Shown here piece by piece: positions 7,609-17,923 of a stretch of DNA of 39,407 nt. The stretch's first letter is position 1; each line of letters starts with the position of its first letter. The notes below the pieces were generated by a model that made no database searches, was not told the origin of the DNA, and was given only the letters and a program-made list of their open reading frames with translations. The DNA is from Chloroherpeton thalassium (GTDB lineage Bacteria > Bacteroidota > Ignavibacteria > Kapaibacteriales > UBA2268). The translations under genes and the position numbers were made by a program. The DNA is taken from contig DYLM01000012.1 in NCBI GenBank assembly GCA_020722095.1, forward strand, positions 1 to 39,407. The letters run 5' to 3'.

Positions 7609-10600
7609 ATGGTCAGAACTTTTGAAATAACTAAAAAGACTTTTATTAATTTAACTATCTTTGCAACAATCATATCTGTTATTTTATTTATTTTCGGCTA
7701 TTTTTATTTTGATAAGCAAAAGGAAAAACATATCGAAAATCAGAAAAAAGAATTAAAAGGCATTACCGAAGCATCAGCAAATCTGCTATCTGAATGGTAT
7801 GAAGAAATAGCTATGAACTCAAAGTTAATTTTTGAAAATATCGATTTCAACAATAAATTGACAAATTTTATAATAACAAAATCCCCAAAAGATAAAGATT
7901 TATTGCTTAAAAAATTGCTTGAATCTCGCATTACAAAGTTTGAGGATATTTATTTGTATGATTTTCATAGTGATACACTACTTTCTACTAATAAGTTCAC
8001 TGAAAATTTCAAACTAAACCAAACATTAAAAAGTCAATTACTCCCAAATAAAGTTTTTTCAACAGGTTTTTACTATTGTAAAGAATGCGATAGATTTCAT
8101 TTGGATTTAATTGTGCCAAAAATTATAAATAAACTAACCTATTTTATAGTTTTCCGAATTGATGTTCCACATCATATACTGCGCACATTTCAATTTAAGG
8201 AAAGCAAGTATATATCATTAGATGTCAATTTAGCTATTAAGGACGATGATTCCATTAGACTTATTACTCAACCCAAATTTGCCAAGGAGAAAGTAGTATT
8301 TCACCAAGAGGATACAAATCACGGTCTTGTTCTTGCCTTTCGGGGATATACTGGATTTATTGAGAAATTAAATTTCAAAAATGATAAAGTTGTGGGCTTC
8401 GTTACTCCAATACCTAAAACAAATTTAGCGATTTCCACAGAAGTTAATATTGATGACATATATAAAGAATTTACCGCAGAGGTCATAAATCTAATAGTCA
8501 TACTTTTATTCTTTATCATTTTAGTAACTGCATTATTATCATTTTTCTACACAACAAGGCAAAAGCAATTATACCAAAATTTATGGTTATCCGAGCAAGA
8601 ATACTCGATAACATTAAGCAGTATTGGCGATGCAGTTATAACTACCGATACCGAAGGTAGAGTAACTTTTCTCAATCCAGTTGCCGAAAAGCTAACGGGA
8701 TGGAAAAATTCAGAAGCAATCAATAAAAATGTAGAAGATGTCTTTGTAATTGTTAATGAAATTTCTCGCGAAAAAGTAATTAGTCCTGTAGATATTGTCC
8801 TCAAGGAAGGAATTATTGTAGGACTTGCAAATCACACATTACTTATTTCTAAAGATGGCACAGAAACACCAATTGCCGATAGCGGAGCACCAATCAAAGA
8901 TAAAAGTGGCAACATAAAAGGTGTTGTATTAGTTTTCCGCGATCAAACCGAAGAAAGGCAACATCGTAATTTGCTTGAGCAAAGTGTAAGCAGATTAGTT
9001 AGAGCTGAAGAGGTTTCTAAAACTGGAAATTGGGAATTTCACCTTAATGATAAGAAAATGTGGGGCTCTCAGGGAGCAATGCGGATTTATGAAATAGACG
9101 AAAATCCTATAGATTATGAAATAGTAAGAAAAGTGCCTTTATCTGAATACCGCGAAATGATGGAAATCGCTAAGCAAAATTTAATTCAAAAAGGCGAAGA
9201 GTATAATATTGAATTTAAGATAAAAGGGCAAAAGTCGGGAATAATCAAAGATATTCATAGCATTGCAAAGTATGATAAAGAGAAGAATATTATTTTTGGA
9301 GTAATTCAAGATATTACAGAAAGAAAAAAATTCCTGGAAAAGCTAAAAGAAAGCACTAAAAATTTTAAGTTATTATTTGAAAATTCTCCTTTAGGTGTTT
9401 ATATTGCAGATAAAGATGGCAATATTATTGATGCCAACCAAACTTTGATTGCAATGCTTGGCTCGCCATCGTTAGAAGCTACCAAACAAATCAATGTTCT
9501 TACATTTCCTCCATTGGTTAATAATGGATATGCTAAATATTTTGTTGATGCACGTGATAATAATAAAACAATTTTCCTCGAGATGGAATACACAACAAAA
9601 TGGGGAAAATACTTGTTTCTCTCAAGTTATATTGTACCATTAGCTGATGAATCTGGCAATGTAAAAGTAATTTATACAATAAGTGAAGATATTACAGAAA
9701 GAAAAAATGCAGAAAACGAATTAATAATTGCAAAAAACAGAGCAGAAGAAAGCGATTTACTCAAATCAGCATTTTTGGCAAATATGAGCCACGAAATCCG
9801 GACTCCGATGAATGCTATTATTGGATTTTCTAAATTTTTAGAAGATGATGATTTAGATAAAGCAGAAAGAGATGAATATTTAAAAATAATCAACCAAAAA
9901 GGTGCAGATTTATTGCAATTAATTGATGATATTTTAGATTTATCCAAAATTGAAGCAAATCAGCTTGTTTTATTCCATACAACAAGCGAAGTTTATCCAG
10001 TAATATTCGAGGTAGTGAATTCATTCAATAAAACTTTCAAATTACAGGAATATAAATACGATAAAAAGATTGATGTGGTTATTGGGCAAACAAATCCCGA
10101 AAAAATTGAATGCAGAACAGATTTCAATCGATTGAAGCAAATCCTTAACAATCTTATTAGCAATGCAATGAAGTTCACCGACAAGGGTTATGTAGAGGTT
10201 GGATATCAATTATTAGATGACAAAATTGAATTTTATGTGAAAGATACGGGAATTGGAATTGCTCCCGAGAATTTTGATAAGATATTCCAACGATTCCGAC
10301 AGGGTGATGATTATTACCAAAGTAGAAAATACGGAGGTACTGGATTAGGTTTAGCAATAGTTCGTGGTTTGGTGGAAGCATTGGGAGGTCGCATTTGGGT
10401 GGAATCAGAATTAGGGGTTGGCTCTACATTTAGGTTTACAATTGATTATATTCCATCCGCAGAATTAATTGACACAAGACCCGATGTAATTTCACAAAGA
10501 AAACTTGGAACTACCGATATTCTGATTAAAGTTTTAATTGTAGAAGATGATTATACTAACTATCAACTACTGAAAACTACATTGAATAAAATTTGCAATT

Positions 10601-10890
10601 GTAGCATTTTGTATGCACAAGATGGACAAGAAGCACTTGATATTTACAATTCCAACACGGACATAGATGTTATTTTTATGGATATTGGTATGCCGGTTAT
10701 GAATGGAATAGAAGCATTCAGGCATTTAAAAGAAATGAAATTCGAGGGGAAAATAATAGCGGTTACTGCTTATGTAATGACCGAAGAAAAGGAAAAAATA
10801 AAATCAGTTGGATTTGATGGATACATTTCCAAGCCATATACAATTAATGATATAGTGAATATTATGAATGATTTAAATAATGTTAATTAA
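7609..10890 (+). CDS. Hybrid PAS sensor histidine kinase / response regulator
   Basis: Two TM segments flanking a sensor, multiple PAS/PAC regions (GDAVITTDTEGRVTFLNPVAEKLTGW, FRDQTEER, QDITERKK, ISEDITERK), HisKA FLANMSHEIRTPMNAIIGFSK, HATPase GTGLGLAIVRGLVEALGG, C-terminal REC VLIVEDDYTNYQLL...VIFMDIGMPVMNG. Confidence 0.95.
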   Translation: MVRTFEITKKTFINLTIFATIISVILFIFGYFYFDKQKEKHIENQKKELKGITEASANLLSEWYEEIAMNSKLIFENIDFNNKLTNFIITKSPKDKDLLLKKLLESRITKFEDIYLYDFHSDTLLSTNKFTENFKLNQTLKSQLLPNKVFSTGFYYCKECDRFHLDLIVPKIINKLTYFIVFRIDVPHHILRTFQFKESKYISLDVNLAIKDDDSIRLITQPKFAKEKVVFHQEDTNHGLVLAFRGYTGFIEKLNFKNDKVVGFVTPIPKTNLAISTEVNIDDIYKEFTAEVINLIVILLFFIILVTALLSFFYTTRQKQLYQNLWLSEQEYSITLSSIGDAVITTDTEGRVTFLNPVAEKLTGWKNSEAINKNVEDVFVIVNEISREKVISPVDIVLKEGIIVGLANHTLLISKDGTETPIADSGAPIKDKSGNIKGVVLVFRDQTEERQHRNLLEQSVSRLVRAEEVSKTGNWEFHLNDKKMWGSQGAMRIYEIDENPIDYEIVRKVPLSEYREMMEIAKQNLIQKGEEYNIEFKIKGQKSGIIKDIHSIAKYDKEKNIIFGVIQDITERKKFLEKLKESTKNFKLLFENSPLGVYIADKDGNIIDANQTLIAMLGSPSLEATKQINVLTFPPLVNNGYAKYFVDARDNNKTIFLEMEYTTKWGKYLFLSSYIVPLADESGNVKVIYTISEDITERKNAENELIIAKNRAEESDLLKSAFLANMSHEIRTPMNAIIGFSKFLEDDDLDKAERDEYLKIINQKGADLLQLIDDILDLSKIEANQLVLFHTTSEVYPVIFEVVNSFNKTFKLQEYKYDKKIDVVIGQTNPEKIECRTDFNRLKQILNNLISNAMKFTDKGYVEVGYQLLDDKIEFYVKDTGIGIAPENFDKIFQRFRQGDDYYQSRKYGGTGLGLAIVRGLVEALGGRIWVESELGVGSTFRFTIDYIPSAELIDTRPDVISQRKLGTTDILIKVLIVEDDYTNYQLLKTTLNKICNCSILYAQDGQEALDIYNSNTDIDVIFMDIGMPVMNGIEAFRHLKEMKFEGKIIAVTAYVMTEEKEKIKSVGFDGYISKPYTINDIVNIMNDLNNVN

Positions 10891-10910
10891 AATTAAAATT
10901 AAAATTAATT

Positions 10911-11615
10911 ATGTATCAAACAAAAAAGAATTTTGTAAAATCCGGCACAATTATATATGACTTAATATTAGATAATCCTAATATTTTGCTTTTGATAGAA
11001 CACTTTGGGGCAAATCCAAATGTCGGCGATTTAACTATTTCTGAATATTGCAAAGCAAATAAAATTAATGAAGAGATTTTTATTCTTTTTGCAAATCTAT
11101 ATAACGGTTTCAATAAAATTGATATTTCCAAGCTAAAGACTGAAGATATTCCCAAGATTGTTAATTTCCTCAAAAATTGTCATACTTACTATTTAAAGGA
11201 GAAATACCCCGAGATAATTAGTTTGATTTCGGAGTTGCAGGAAACAAATAAAGGCAGAGAAATTGATTTGATTTTAAAGTTTTTCAATGAATATTTTGAT
11301 GAAGTACGCGAGCATTTAGAGTATGAAGATAGCATTGTATTCCCTTATATTCAAGAGCTTATCAGCAATTCAATAAATCATACTACCAACTCTTCTTTCT
11401 CGGTTGATGAATATCGCGAACATCACACCGACATTGAATTTAAATTGTCTGAACTTAATAATCTTCTACTAAAGCATATTAAAATATCTGACAATATTCG
11501 TGTCTTGCGTAAGATAATTTTTGATTTATTCGAGCTTGAACAAGACTTATTTGTGCATTCTTTAATCGAAGAAAATGTATTGGTTCCATTAGTTAAAAGA
11601 ATTGAAAATGGTTAG
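10911..11615 (+). CDS. Hemerythrin-domain protein, RIC/YtfE/ScdA type
   Basis: ScdA_N-like N-terminus (LILDNPNILLLIEHFGANPNVGDLTISEYCKANK) and di-iron ligand pattern EHLEYED, EYREHHTDIE, HSLIEENVLVPLV. Confidence 0.85.
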   Translation: MYQTKKNFVKSGTIIYDLILDNPNILLLIEHFGANPNVGDLTISEYCKANKINEEIFILFANLYNGFNKIDISKLKTEDIPKIVNFLKNCHTYYLKEKYPEIISLISELQETNKGREIDLILKFFNEYFDEVREHLEYEDSIVFPYIQELISNSINHTTNSSFSVDEYREHHTDIEFKLSELNNLLLKHIKISDNIRVLRKIIFDLFELEQDLFVHSLIEENVLVPLVKRIENG

Positions 11616-11624
11616 AAATAGAAT

Positions 11625-12230
11625 ATGATTAATTACTCAATTAAGTATAAAGCCAATATTTATATTCTTGAACCATCTGATATTGTTTATGAAGGACTTG
11701 TGAATCTTATCCTAAAATTCAGCAATCACTTTACAGTTTATCGAATTGAAACAATAGACGAGTTGGATATGATTGATATTAATAAGAATATCAATATTGG
11801 TCTAATCAATCCGATTTTTTTGAGTTGCAATAATAGAATTATTCAAAATTTAAAGAAAAATCACCCCGATTTTATTTGGATTGGCATTATTTACAATCAT
11901 TATCGCGAGGATTTATTGCAGTTTCTTGATGGTTTTATTAAAATTACCGACACACTCGAAAGAATTTACAATACTTTAAATAATATTTTAAGCCATCAAC
12001 ATAGCCTTGAAGCAGATGATATTACTATTCTTTCAGATAGAGAGATGCAAGTTTTGAAGGAAATTGTAAAAGGCAAGCAGAACAAAGAGATTTCCGATAC
12101 TTTAAACATAAGTATTCATACTGTAATGAGTCATCGCAAGAATATCGCTAAAAAAACTGGCATTAAAAGTATTTCTGCTCTTACTGTTTATGCAATTACC
12201 AATAAAATAATACAATTAGAAGAAGTGTAA
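11625..12230 (+). CDS. LuxR-type transcriptional regulator with degenerate receiver domain
   Basis: C-terminal HTH ILSDREMQVLKEIVKGKQNKEISDTLNISIHTVMSHRKNIAKKTGIKS; N-terminus lacks obvious receiver Asp motifs. Confidence 0.9.
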   Translation: MINYSIKYKANIYILEPSDIVYEGLVNLILKFSNHFTVYRIETIDELDMIDINKNINIGLINPIFLSCNNRIIQNLKKNHPDFIWIGIIYNHYREDLLQFLDGFIKITDTLERIYNTLNNILSHQHSLEADDITILSDREMQVLKEIVKGKQNKEISDTLNISIHTVMSHRKNIAKKTGIKSISALTVYAITNKIIQLEEV

Positions 12231-12359
12231 ATACACATACTCCTCAAACTCATTTTTCACTCAATTGATCAATTTAATTTCAAATTCAATAAATTGATAA
12301 TATTTAGTTAATTTTGTAATCTATATTTATAAATTTTCATCAAAAATATTATTAAAGTT

Positions 12360-15065
12360 ATGGATTTTAATTTTCCAAAATCATTTTCGAGTATTGAACG
12401 GGAACAATATTGGTATAAAAATTGGCAAGACCAAGGCATTTTTAAAGTATCAGACAATTCAGAAAATCAAAGTTATAGCATTCTTATGCCACCGCCGAAT
12501 GTTACAGGAATTTTGCATTTCGGGCACGTACTAAATATCACAATTCAAGATATTTACATTAGATTCAAAAGAATGCAGTCCTATGATTCTTGCTGGTTTC
12601 CTGGCACTGATCATGCGGGAATTGCTACTCAAACTCGTGTAGAATCCGAATTGAAAAAGCAAGGACTTACTCGATACGATTTAGGCAGGGAAAAATTTAT
12701 TGATAAAGTTTGGGAATGGCGCAATCAATATGGCTCTATAATCTTTGAGCAAATGCGTCAATTGGGAATTTCGCCCGATTGGGACAGAACACTTTTTACG
12801 ATGGACGAAACAGCAAGTAATTCTGTTCGTGATGTATTTATTAAACTTTTTGATGAAGGTTTGATTTATAAAGGTCAAAGAATAATTAATTGGTCGCCTT
12901 TGGCACGCACTGCACTTTCCGATGAAGAAGTAGAATATCGTGAAGTTAAAGAATTTTTATATACATTAAAATATAAATTTGTTGATTCAGATGAATATTT
13001 ACAAGTTGCCACAGTTCGCCCCGAAACTATTTTTGGTGATGTGGCAATAGCAGTAAATCCAAATGATGCAAGATATAAAGATTTAATCGGGAAAATGGTA
13101 ATTGTTCCAATTGTAAACCGCGAAATTGCAATTATAGCAGATGATTATGCCGATCCTGCATTTGGTACAGGCTGTGTGAAAATCACTCCCGCCCACGACC
13201 CAAATGATTTTTTAGTTGGTGAAAGACATAATTTACCGCAAATTAATACAATTAATCCTGATGGAACTTTGAACGAACTTGCTGGTAAATATAATACTTT
13301 GGACAGATTTGTTGCACGTAAGCAACTTGTTAAAGATTTGGAAGAAGCTGAACTAATGGAAAAAATTGAGGATTACACGCATAATGTTGGATTTTCGCAA
13401 CGCGGTGGCGAACCTGTTGAACCATATTTGAGTAATCAATGGTTTGTGAAAATGAAACCTTTGGCAGAAATCGCTTTAGAGGTTGTTCGCAATGGTGAAA
13501 TCCAATTTTATCCAAACCACTGGGTGAAAACTTATGAACACTGGATGACGAATATTCGTGATTGGTGTATTTCTCGTCAACTTTGGTGGGGACATAGAAT
13601 TCCTGTTTATTACACTGCTGATGGGCAATTTACAGCTGCGAAGGACGAAAATGAAGCAAGATTAAAGCTTAATTTACCTGCAAATGAACAATTAACACAA
13701 GACGAAGATGTATTGGATACTTGGTTCTCATCTTGGTTATGGCCTATGACAACAATGCGTTGGAAAATGGACGAGGGCTTTTCTCCAGCTATGCAGAAGT
13801 TCTTACCAACTGATTTATTGGTGACAGCTCCCGATATTATTTTCTTCTGGGTTGCAAGAATGATAATGGCATCTGTAAAATTTACGGGAAAAATTCCTTT
13901 CAAAAATGTATATTTCACCTCCACTATTCGCGATGGAAAAGGTAGAAAATTATCTAAATCTTTGGGTAATTCTCCTGATCCATTGAATATTGTATCGAAA
14001 TATGGTGCTGATGCAGTGCGATTTACTGTTTTATATCTTGCTCCTCTTGGTCAGGACATCAAGATGGATGTTGACGTAAAAGCCCAAGATATTCCTTCGA
14101 TGGAGATCGGGAGAAATTTTGCAAATAAGATATGGAATGTGGCTCGTTTCCTCCAAATGAAAGCAGAATCGATTATTGATGATGATTTAATGAATGACGA
14201 TACTAATAATTATGAACTTTCCATTACTGATAAGTGGATAGATTCTCGATTGAATTCAACAATTAAAAAATCAATAGAAACATTAAATAATTATCGCTTG
14301 AACGAGTATTCCAAAATATTATACGATTTTATTTGGAAGGATTTCTGCGATTGGTATGTTGAAATGTTCAAAGTTCAATTTAATAAGGCAAAGACCTCAC
14401 ACGAAAAAAGACAATTAGTTAAATTTGTTTTAAATAAATATGAAGATATTTTAAAATTAATACATCCAGTGATGCCGTTTATTTCTGAAGAAATATGGCA
14501 TTTACTTTACCAGAAGCACGATGATGAATCAATCTCAACACAGATGTTTCCTACTTTTAATGAAAATTCAATCTCGCAAGAAGTTGAAAATGTATTTGAA
14601 TTAATTCAATATACCATTGATGAAATCAGAAGCTTGCGTTCAAGTATGAATATTGCTCCAAATGTATTATTGCCAATTTCCATAAAATTGCCAGATGATA
14701 AATTAAGTGAGTATTTCACTTCCGTTAGCAATTCAATCAAGGAATTATCCAAGGCAAGTGAAATTTGTATCAATCCCGAAGTTAATCCAAGTCGCTCAAT
14801 AATTAGTGTTATACGAAATATAGAGATATTCATTACATTAGACGAGAACTTTGATTTCAATAATGAGCTTCAAAGATTAGAAAAAGAATTATCACGTTTA
14901 TCCAATAATATTGCATCAACAGATAAAAAGTTGTCAAATGAAAAATTTGTTTCGAACGCAGCACCAGAACTTGTTGCTTACGAAAAAGAAAAATTAGATA
15001 ATATGAAGAATACTTATGATAAAACATTGATAAATATCAATAATATCAAGAGTTTATTAAAATAA
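12360..15065 (+). CDS. valS: Valyl-tRNA synthetase
   Basis: PPPNVTGILHFGHVLN (HIGH), GRKLSKSLGNSPDPL (KMSKS), C-terminal coiled-coil arm. Confidence 0.98.
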   Translation: MDFNFPKSFSSIEREQYWYKNWQDQGIFKVSDNSENQSYSILMPPPNVTGILHFGHVLNITIQDIYIRFKRMQSYDSCWFPGTDHAGIATQTRVESELKKQGLTRYDLGREKFIDKVWEWRNQYGSIIFEQMRQLGISPDWDRTLFTMDETASNSVRDVFIKLFDEGLIYKGQRIINWSPLARTALSDEEVEYREVKEFLYTLKYKFVDSDEYLQVATVRPETIFGDVAIAVNPNDARYKDLIGKMVIVPIVNREIAIIADDYADPAFGTGCVKITPAHDPNDFLVGERHNLPQINTINPDGTLNELAGKYNTLDRFVARKQLVKDLEEAELMEKIEDYTHNVGFSQRGGEPVEPYLSNQWFVKMKPLAEIALEVVRNGEIQFYPNHWVKTYEHWMTNIRDWCISRQLWWGHRIPVYYTADGQFTAAKDENEARLKLNLPANEQLTQDEDVLDTWFSSWLWPMTTMRWKMDEGFSPAMQKFLPTDLLVTAPDIIFFWVARMIMASVKFTGKIPFKNVYFTSTIRDGKGRKLSKSLGNSPDPLNIVSKYGADAVRFTVLYLAPLGQDIKMDVDVKAQDIPSMEIGRNFANKIWNVARFLQMKAESIIDDDLMNDDTNNYELSITDKWIDSRLNSTIKKSIETLNNYRLNEYSKILYDFIWKDFCDWYVEMFKVQFNKAKTSHEKRQLVKFVLNKYEDILKLIHPVMPFISEEIWHLLYQKHDDESISTQMFPTFNENSISQEVENVFELIQYTIDEIRSLRSSMNIAPNVLLPISIKLPDDKLSEYFTSVSNSIKELSKASEICINPEVNPSRSIISVIRNIEIFITLDENFDFNNELQRLEKELSRLSNNIASTDKKLSNEKFVSNAAPELVAYEKEKLDNMKNTYDKTLININNIKSLLK

Positions 15066-15086
15066 GTATAAATCAGGAATTATAAG

Positions 15087-15461
15087 ATGACGAAATCATT
15101 AAGTAAAATTGAAATAAAAGGTCTGCAATTTTATGCCTACCATGGAGTGATGACCGAAGAAAAAGAAATAGGTGGTAAGTTCGAGATTGATTTGGAATAT
15201 TATTACAATGCAACCAAGGCAATTATTGCAGATGATTTGAATTATGCAGTAAATTACAAAGAAATTCTATTCGATATTGCAGAATTTATGAATGGGGATT
15301 CTTACAACTTAATTGAAACGATCGCTTATGAATTACTCTCGAATCTGATGGAAAAATATGAAAATGTTACAAAGATGACAATAAGAGTAAGAAAATATAA
15401 TATTCCTTACAAGGGAACTCTAAATTATGTGGAAACAGAACAAACAATTGAAAGAGAATGA
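15087..15461 (+). CDS. folB: Dihydroneopterin aldolase
   Basis: IEIKGLQFYAYHGVMTEEKEIGGKFEIDLEY; NYAVNYKEI; NLIETIAYELL. Confidence 0.95.
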   Translation: MTKSLSKIEIKGLQFYAYHGVMTEEKEIGGKFEIDLEYYYNATKAIIADDLNYAVNYKEILFDIAEFMNGDSYNLIETIAYELLSNLMEKYENVTKMTIRVRKYNIPYKGTLNYVETEQTIERE

Positions 15462-15957
15462 GAATATTTTACAGAAAATTATTCTTTCAATTGGGTCAAA
15501 TATTGGGAAATCGCAAGAGAATATAAATTCTGCCATTGAAATAATGCAAGATATTGGAATTATTAAAAATGTCAGATTATCTTCGTTTTTTTCAACAGAA
15601 CCAATAGGTTTCACTTCAAATAATTGGTTTTACAATATTGCATTGTCGGCAACAACTTATTTATCTTATCATCAATTTTTGTTTTTTGCAAAGTCAATTG
15701 AGTATCAATTTGGTAGAAAAGCAAAATATAGAATTTCTGATAGGGAATTGGACATTGATATTTTATTTTATGGAGATAGTGTAATCTCCGACAAAATGAT
15801 TACTATTCCTCATCCAAAATTGCAAGACAGAAATTTTGTACTTATTCCATTAAATGAAATTGAACCTGATTTTATTCATCCTATTTTAAATAAACCAGTT
15901 TCAGAATTACTAAAATCAACTACTGACTTTTCACGGGTAAATAAACTTGCAATATAA
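15427..15957 (+). CDS. folK: 2-amino-4-hydroxy-6-hydroxymethyldihydropteridine pyrophosphokinase
   Basis: LSIGSNIGKSQENINSAIE ... SSFFSTEPIGFTSNNWFYNIA ... RELDIDILFYGD ... PHPKLQDRNFVLIPLNEI. Confidence 0.95.
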   Translation: MWKQNKQLKENENILQKIILSIGSNIGKSQENINSAIEIMQDIGIIKNVRLSSFFSTEPIGFTSNNWFYNIALSATTYLSYHQFLFFAKSIEYQFGRKAKYRISDRELDIDILFYGDSVISDKMITIPHPKLQDRNFVLIPLNEIEPDFIHPILNKPVSELLKSTTDFSRVNKLAI

Positions 15958-15972
15958 CTAATATACAAAATA

Positions 15973-17835
15973 ATGAATAGAAATAATAAAATAAAGGAAG
16001 AAATATTAAGTCGTATTGATTTAGTTGACTTAATAAATCAAGAAGTAAGATTAGTTCGGCGTGGATCTAATTTTATTGGTTTGTGCCCATTTCATACTGA
16101 AAAAACTCCTTCTTTTACTGTTTCGCCCGATAAACAAATATACAAGTGCTTTGGATGTGGAAAAAGTGGCAATGCAATTACATTTGCAATGGATTTTTAT
16201 GGTTTTAATTTTATTGAATCGATGAAATTCCTTGCCGATAAAGCAGGTTTGCAATTTGAATTCGAGAAAAAAGATCCTGAACAAGAAGATAGAAAAACTC
16301 AACTATATAGTGTATTAGATTATGCAACTCAATTTTACCAAGATGCTTTACATTCAAAGCAAGGAAAATTTTGTTTAGATTATTTCAATAAGCGTGGATT
16401 TTCCACCAATACTTTGGAGAAATTCAGATTAGGCTATGCCCCCGATTCGTTTACAGAATTAAGTAAACACCTTAAATCATTAGGATTTGATGAGGATATT
16501 ATAGCTGATGCAGGTTTATCTGTTCAGTCTGAGCAGGGTAAAGTATACGATAGATTCCGCAATCGTGCTATTTTTCCAATATTTGATATATTCGGTAGAA
16601 CAATAGCTTATGGGGCAAGAATTTTAGTTGATGACAAATCACAAGCGAAATATATAAATTCTCCTCAAACAGAATTATATGATAAAAGCAAAGTGCTTTA
16701 TGGATTAAATTTTGCTAAAAACGAAATTATTTCTAATAAATCATCAATATTAACTGAAGGCTATATTGATGTTATTTCGATGCATCAGAATGGATTTGGC
16801 AATGCAATTGCATCAAGTGGCACTTCGCTTACTGCTCAACAGTTGCAAGCACTTAAGCGCTACAGCGAGTATATTACAATCTTATATGATGGCGACAATG
16901 CTGGTATTGAAGCCGCTGAAAGAGCAATTAAATTAGCACTCGAAAATGATTTTGAGCCAAGTATTATCGTCTTACCAAATCAAGAAGATCCAGATAGTTT
17001 TATAAAAAATAATGGAACAATAGAATTAACTAAAATATTGCTTAATGAAAAGCAATCCTTTTTGGATTTTTTAATTAGTAAAGAAATCAATCACAAGGTG
17101 AATACTTCCAAAAGTAAAACTGATTCTATTCTCAAAATTCTCGAGGTAATTGATTTAGTAAATAATGACATTCAAAAAAGTTTACTTGTGCAAGAACTTG
17201 GTAGTAAGCTCAATTTTGATAGCCTTCAAACTAAAAATTTACAATCCAAACTAAAAAATATCAAAAAATTTATTAGTAAAATTTCCACTACTTCTAAAGA
17301 TGCAAATAACGACAATAACACAAGTGCAAATATTGAAAAGGAATGTAAAATTCTAATAAAAAAAATGAGAATAATTGAAAGAACCTTTTTGGAATTTACT
17401 TTAAAAAATGAAGAGAATTTTCAAGTAGTTATTAATGATGATGAAATTGAATATTATTTAATCACTGAAGTCTCAAAAAAACTTTTTAATTTTATTAAGG
17501 AAAATAAATCTCTTTCAGAACTTTTGGTTGCAATAAATGACGATAATGTCAATCCATATCAAAAAAGCATAATAAATCAACTTGCAATAGAGAACGAAAA
17601 GCCTTCTGAAAATTGGAATAGGTTTAGTCAAACAGACGAAGAAGCAAATCCAAAGCAAATGTTCGAATTAATAAAAACGAAGCTCGAACTTGATTATACC
17701 GATAATAAGATTAAGTCATTAACAGAATTACTGAACGGCAATCTGCAAGAAACTGAATTACACTCCACACTCGAATTGATTAATTCACTTAATCAACATA
17801 AGCAAAAATTAATTCAGGATATTAATATAAAATAA
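15973..17835 (+). CDS. dnaG: DNA primase
   Basis: Zinc-binding CPFHTEKTPSFTVSPDKQIYKCFGCGKSGNAITF; TOPRIM LTEGYIDVISMHQNG ... LYDGDNAGIEAAERA. Confidence 0.97.
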   Translation: MNRNNKIKEEILSRIDLVDLINQEVRLVRRGSNFIGLCPFHTEKTPSFTVSPDKQIYKCFGCGKSGNAITFAMDFYGFNFIESMKFLADKAGLQFEFEKKDPEQEDRKTQLYSVLDYATQFYQDALHSKQGKFCLDYFNKRGFSTNTLEKFRLGYAPDSFTELSKHLKSLGFDEDIIADAGLSVQSEQGKVYDRFRNRAIFPIFDIFGRTIAYGARILVDDKSQAKYINSPQTELYDKSKVLYGLNFAKNEIISNKSSILTEGYIDVISMHQNGFGNAIASSGTSLTAQQLQALKRYSEYITILYDGDNAGIEAAERAIKLALENDFEPSIIVLPNQEDPDSFIKNNGTIELTKILLNEKQSFLDFLISKEINHKVNTSKSKTDSILKILEVIDLVNNDIQKSLLVQELGSKLNFDSLQTKNLQSKLKNIKKFISKISTTSKDANNDNNTSANIEKECKILIKKMRIIERTFLEFTLKNEENFQVVINDDEIEYYLITEVSKKLFNFIKENKSLSELLVAINDDNVNPYQKSIINQLAIENEKPSENWNRFSQTDEEANPKQMFELIKTKLELDYTDNKIKSLTELLNGNLQETELHSTLELINSLNQHKQKLIQDINIK

Positions 17836-17866
17836 TATCTGCATTTTTCAAAGTGGAATAAAGAAA

Positions 17867-17909
17867 AATGGACTCCATTTACCAAAATGAAGTCCATTTA
17901 TTTTTTTCA
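17867..17909. terminator. Bidirectional terminator between convergent dnaG and secA
   Basis: AATGGACTCCATT / AATGAAGTCCATT stem followed by TTTATTTTTTTC, preceded by A-rich tract. Confidence 0.75.
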
Positions 17910-17923
17910 ATGATTTTATAAAA

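Noticed and set aside
12681-13924. Minus-strand ORFs inside valS
   Set aside because: Antisense shadow ORFs of a strongly conserved gene.
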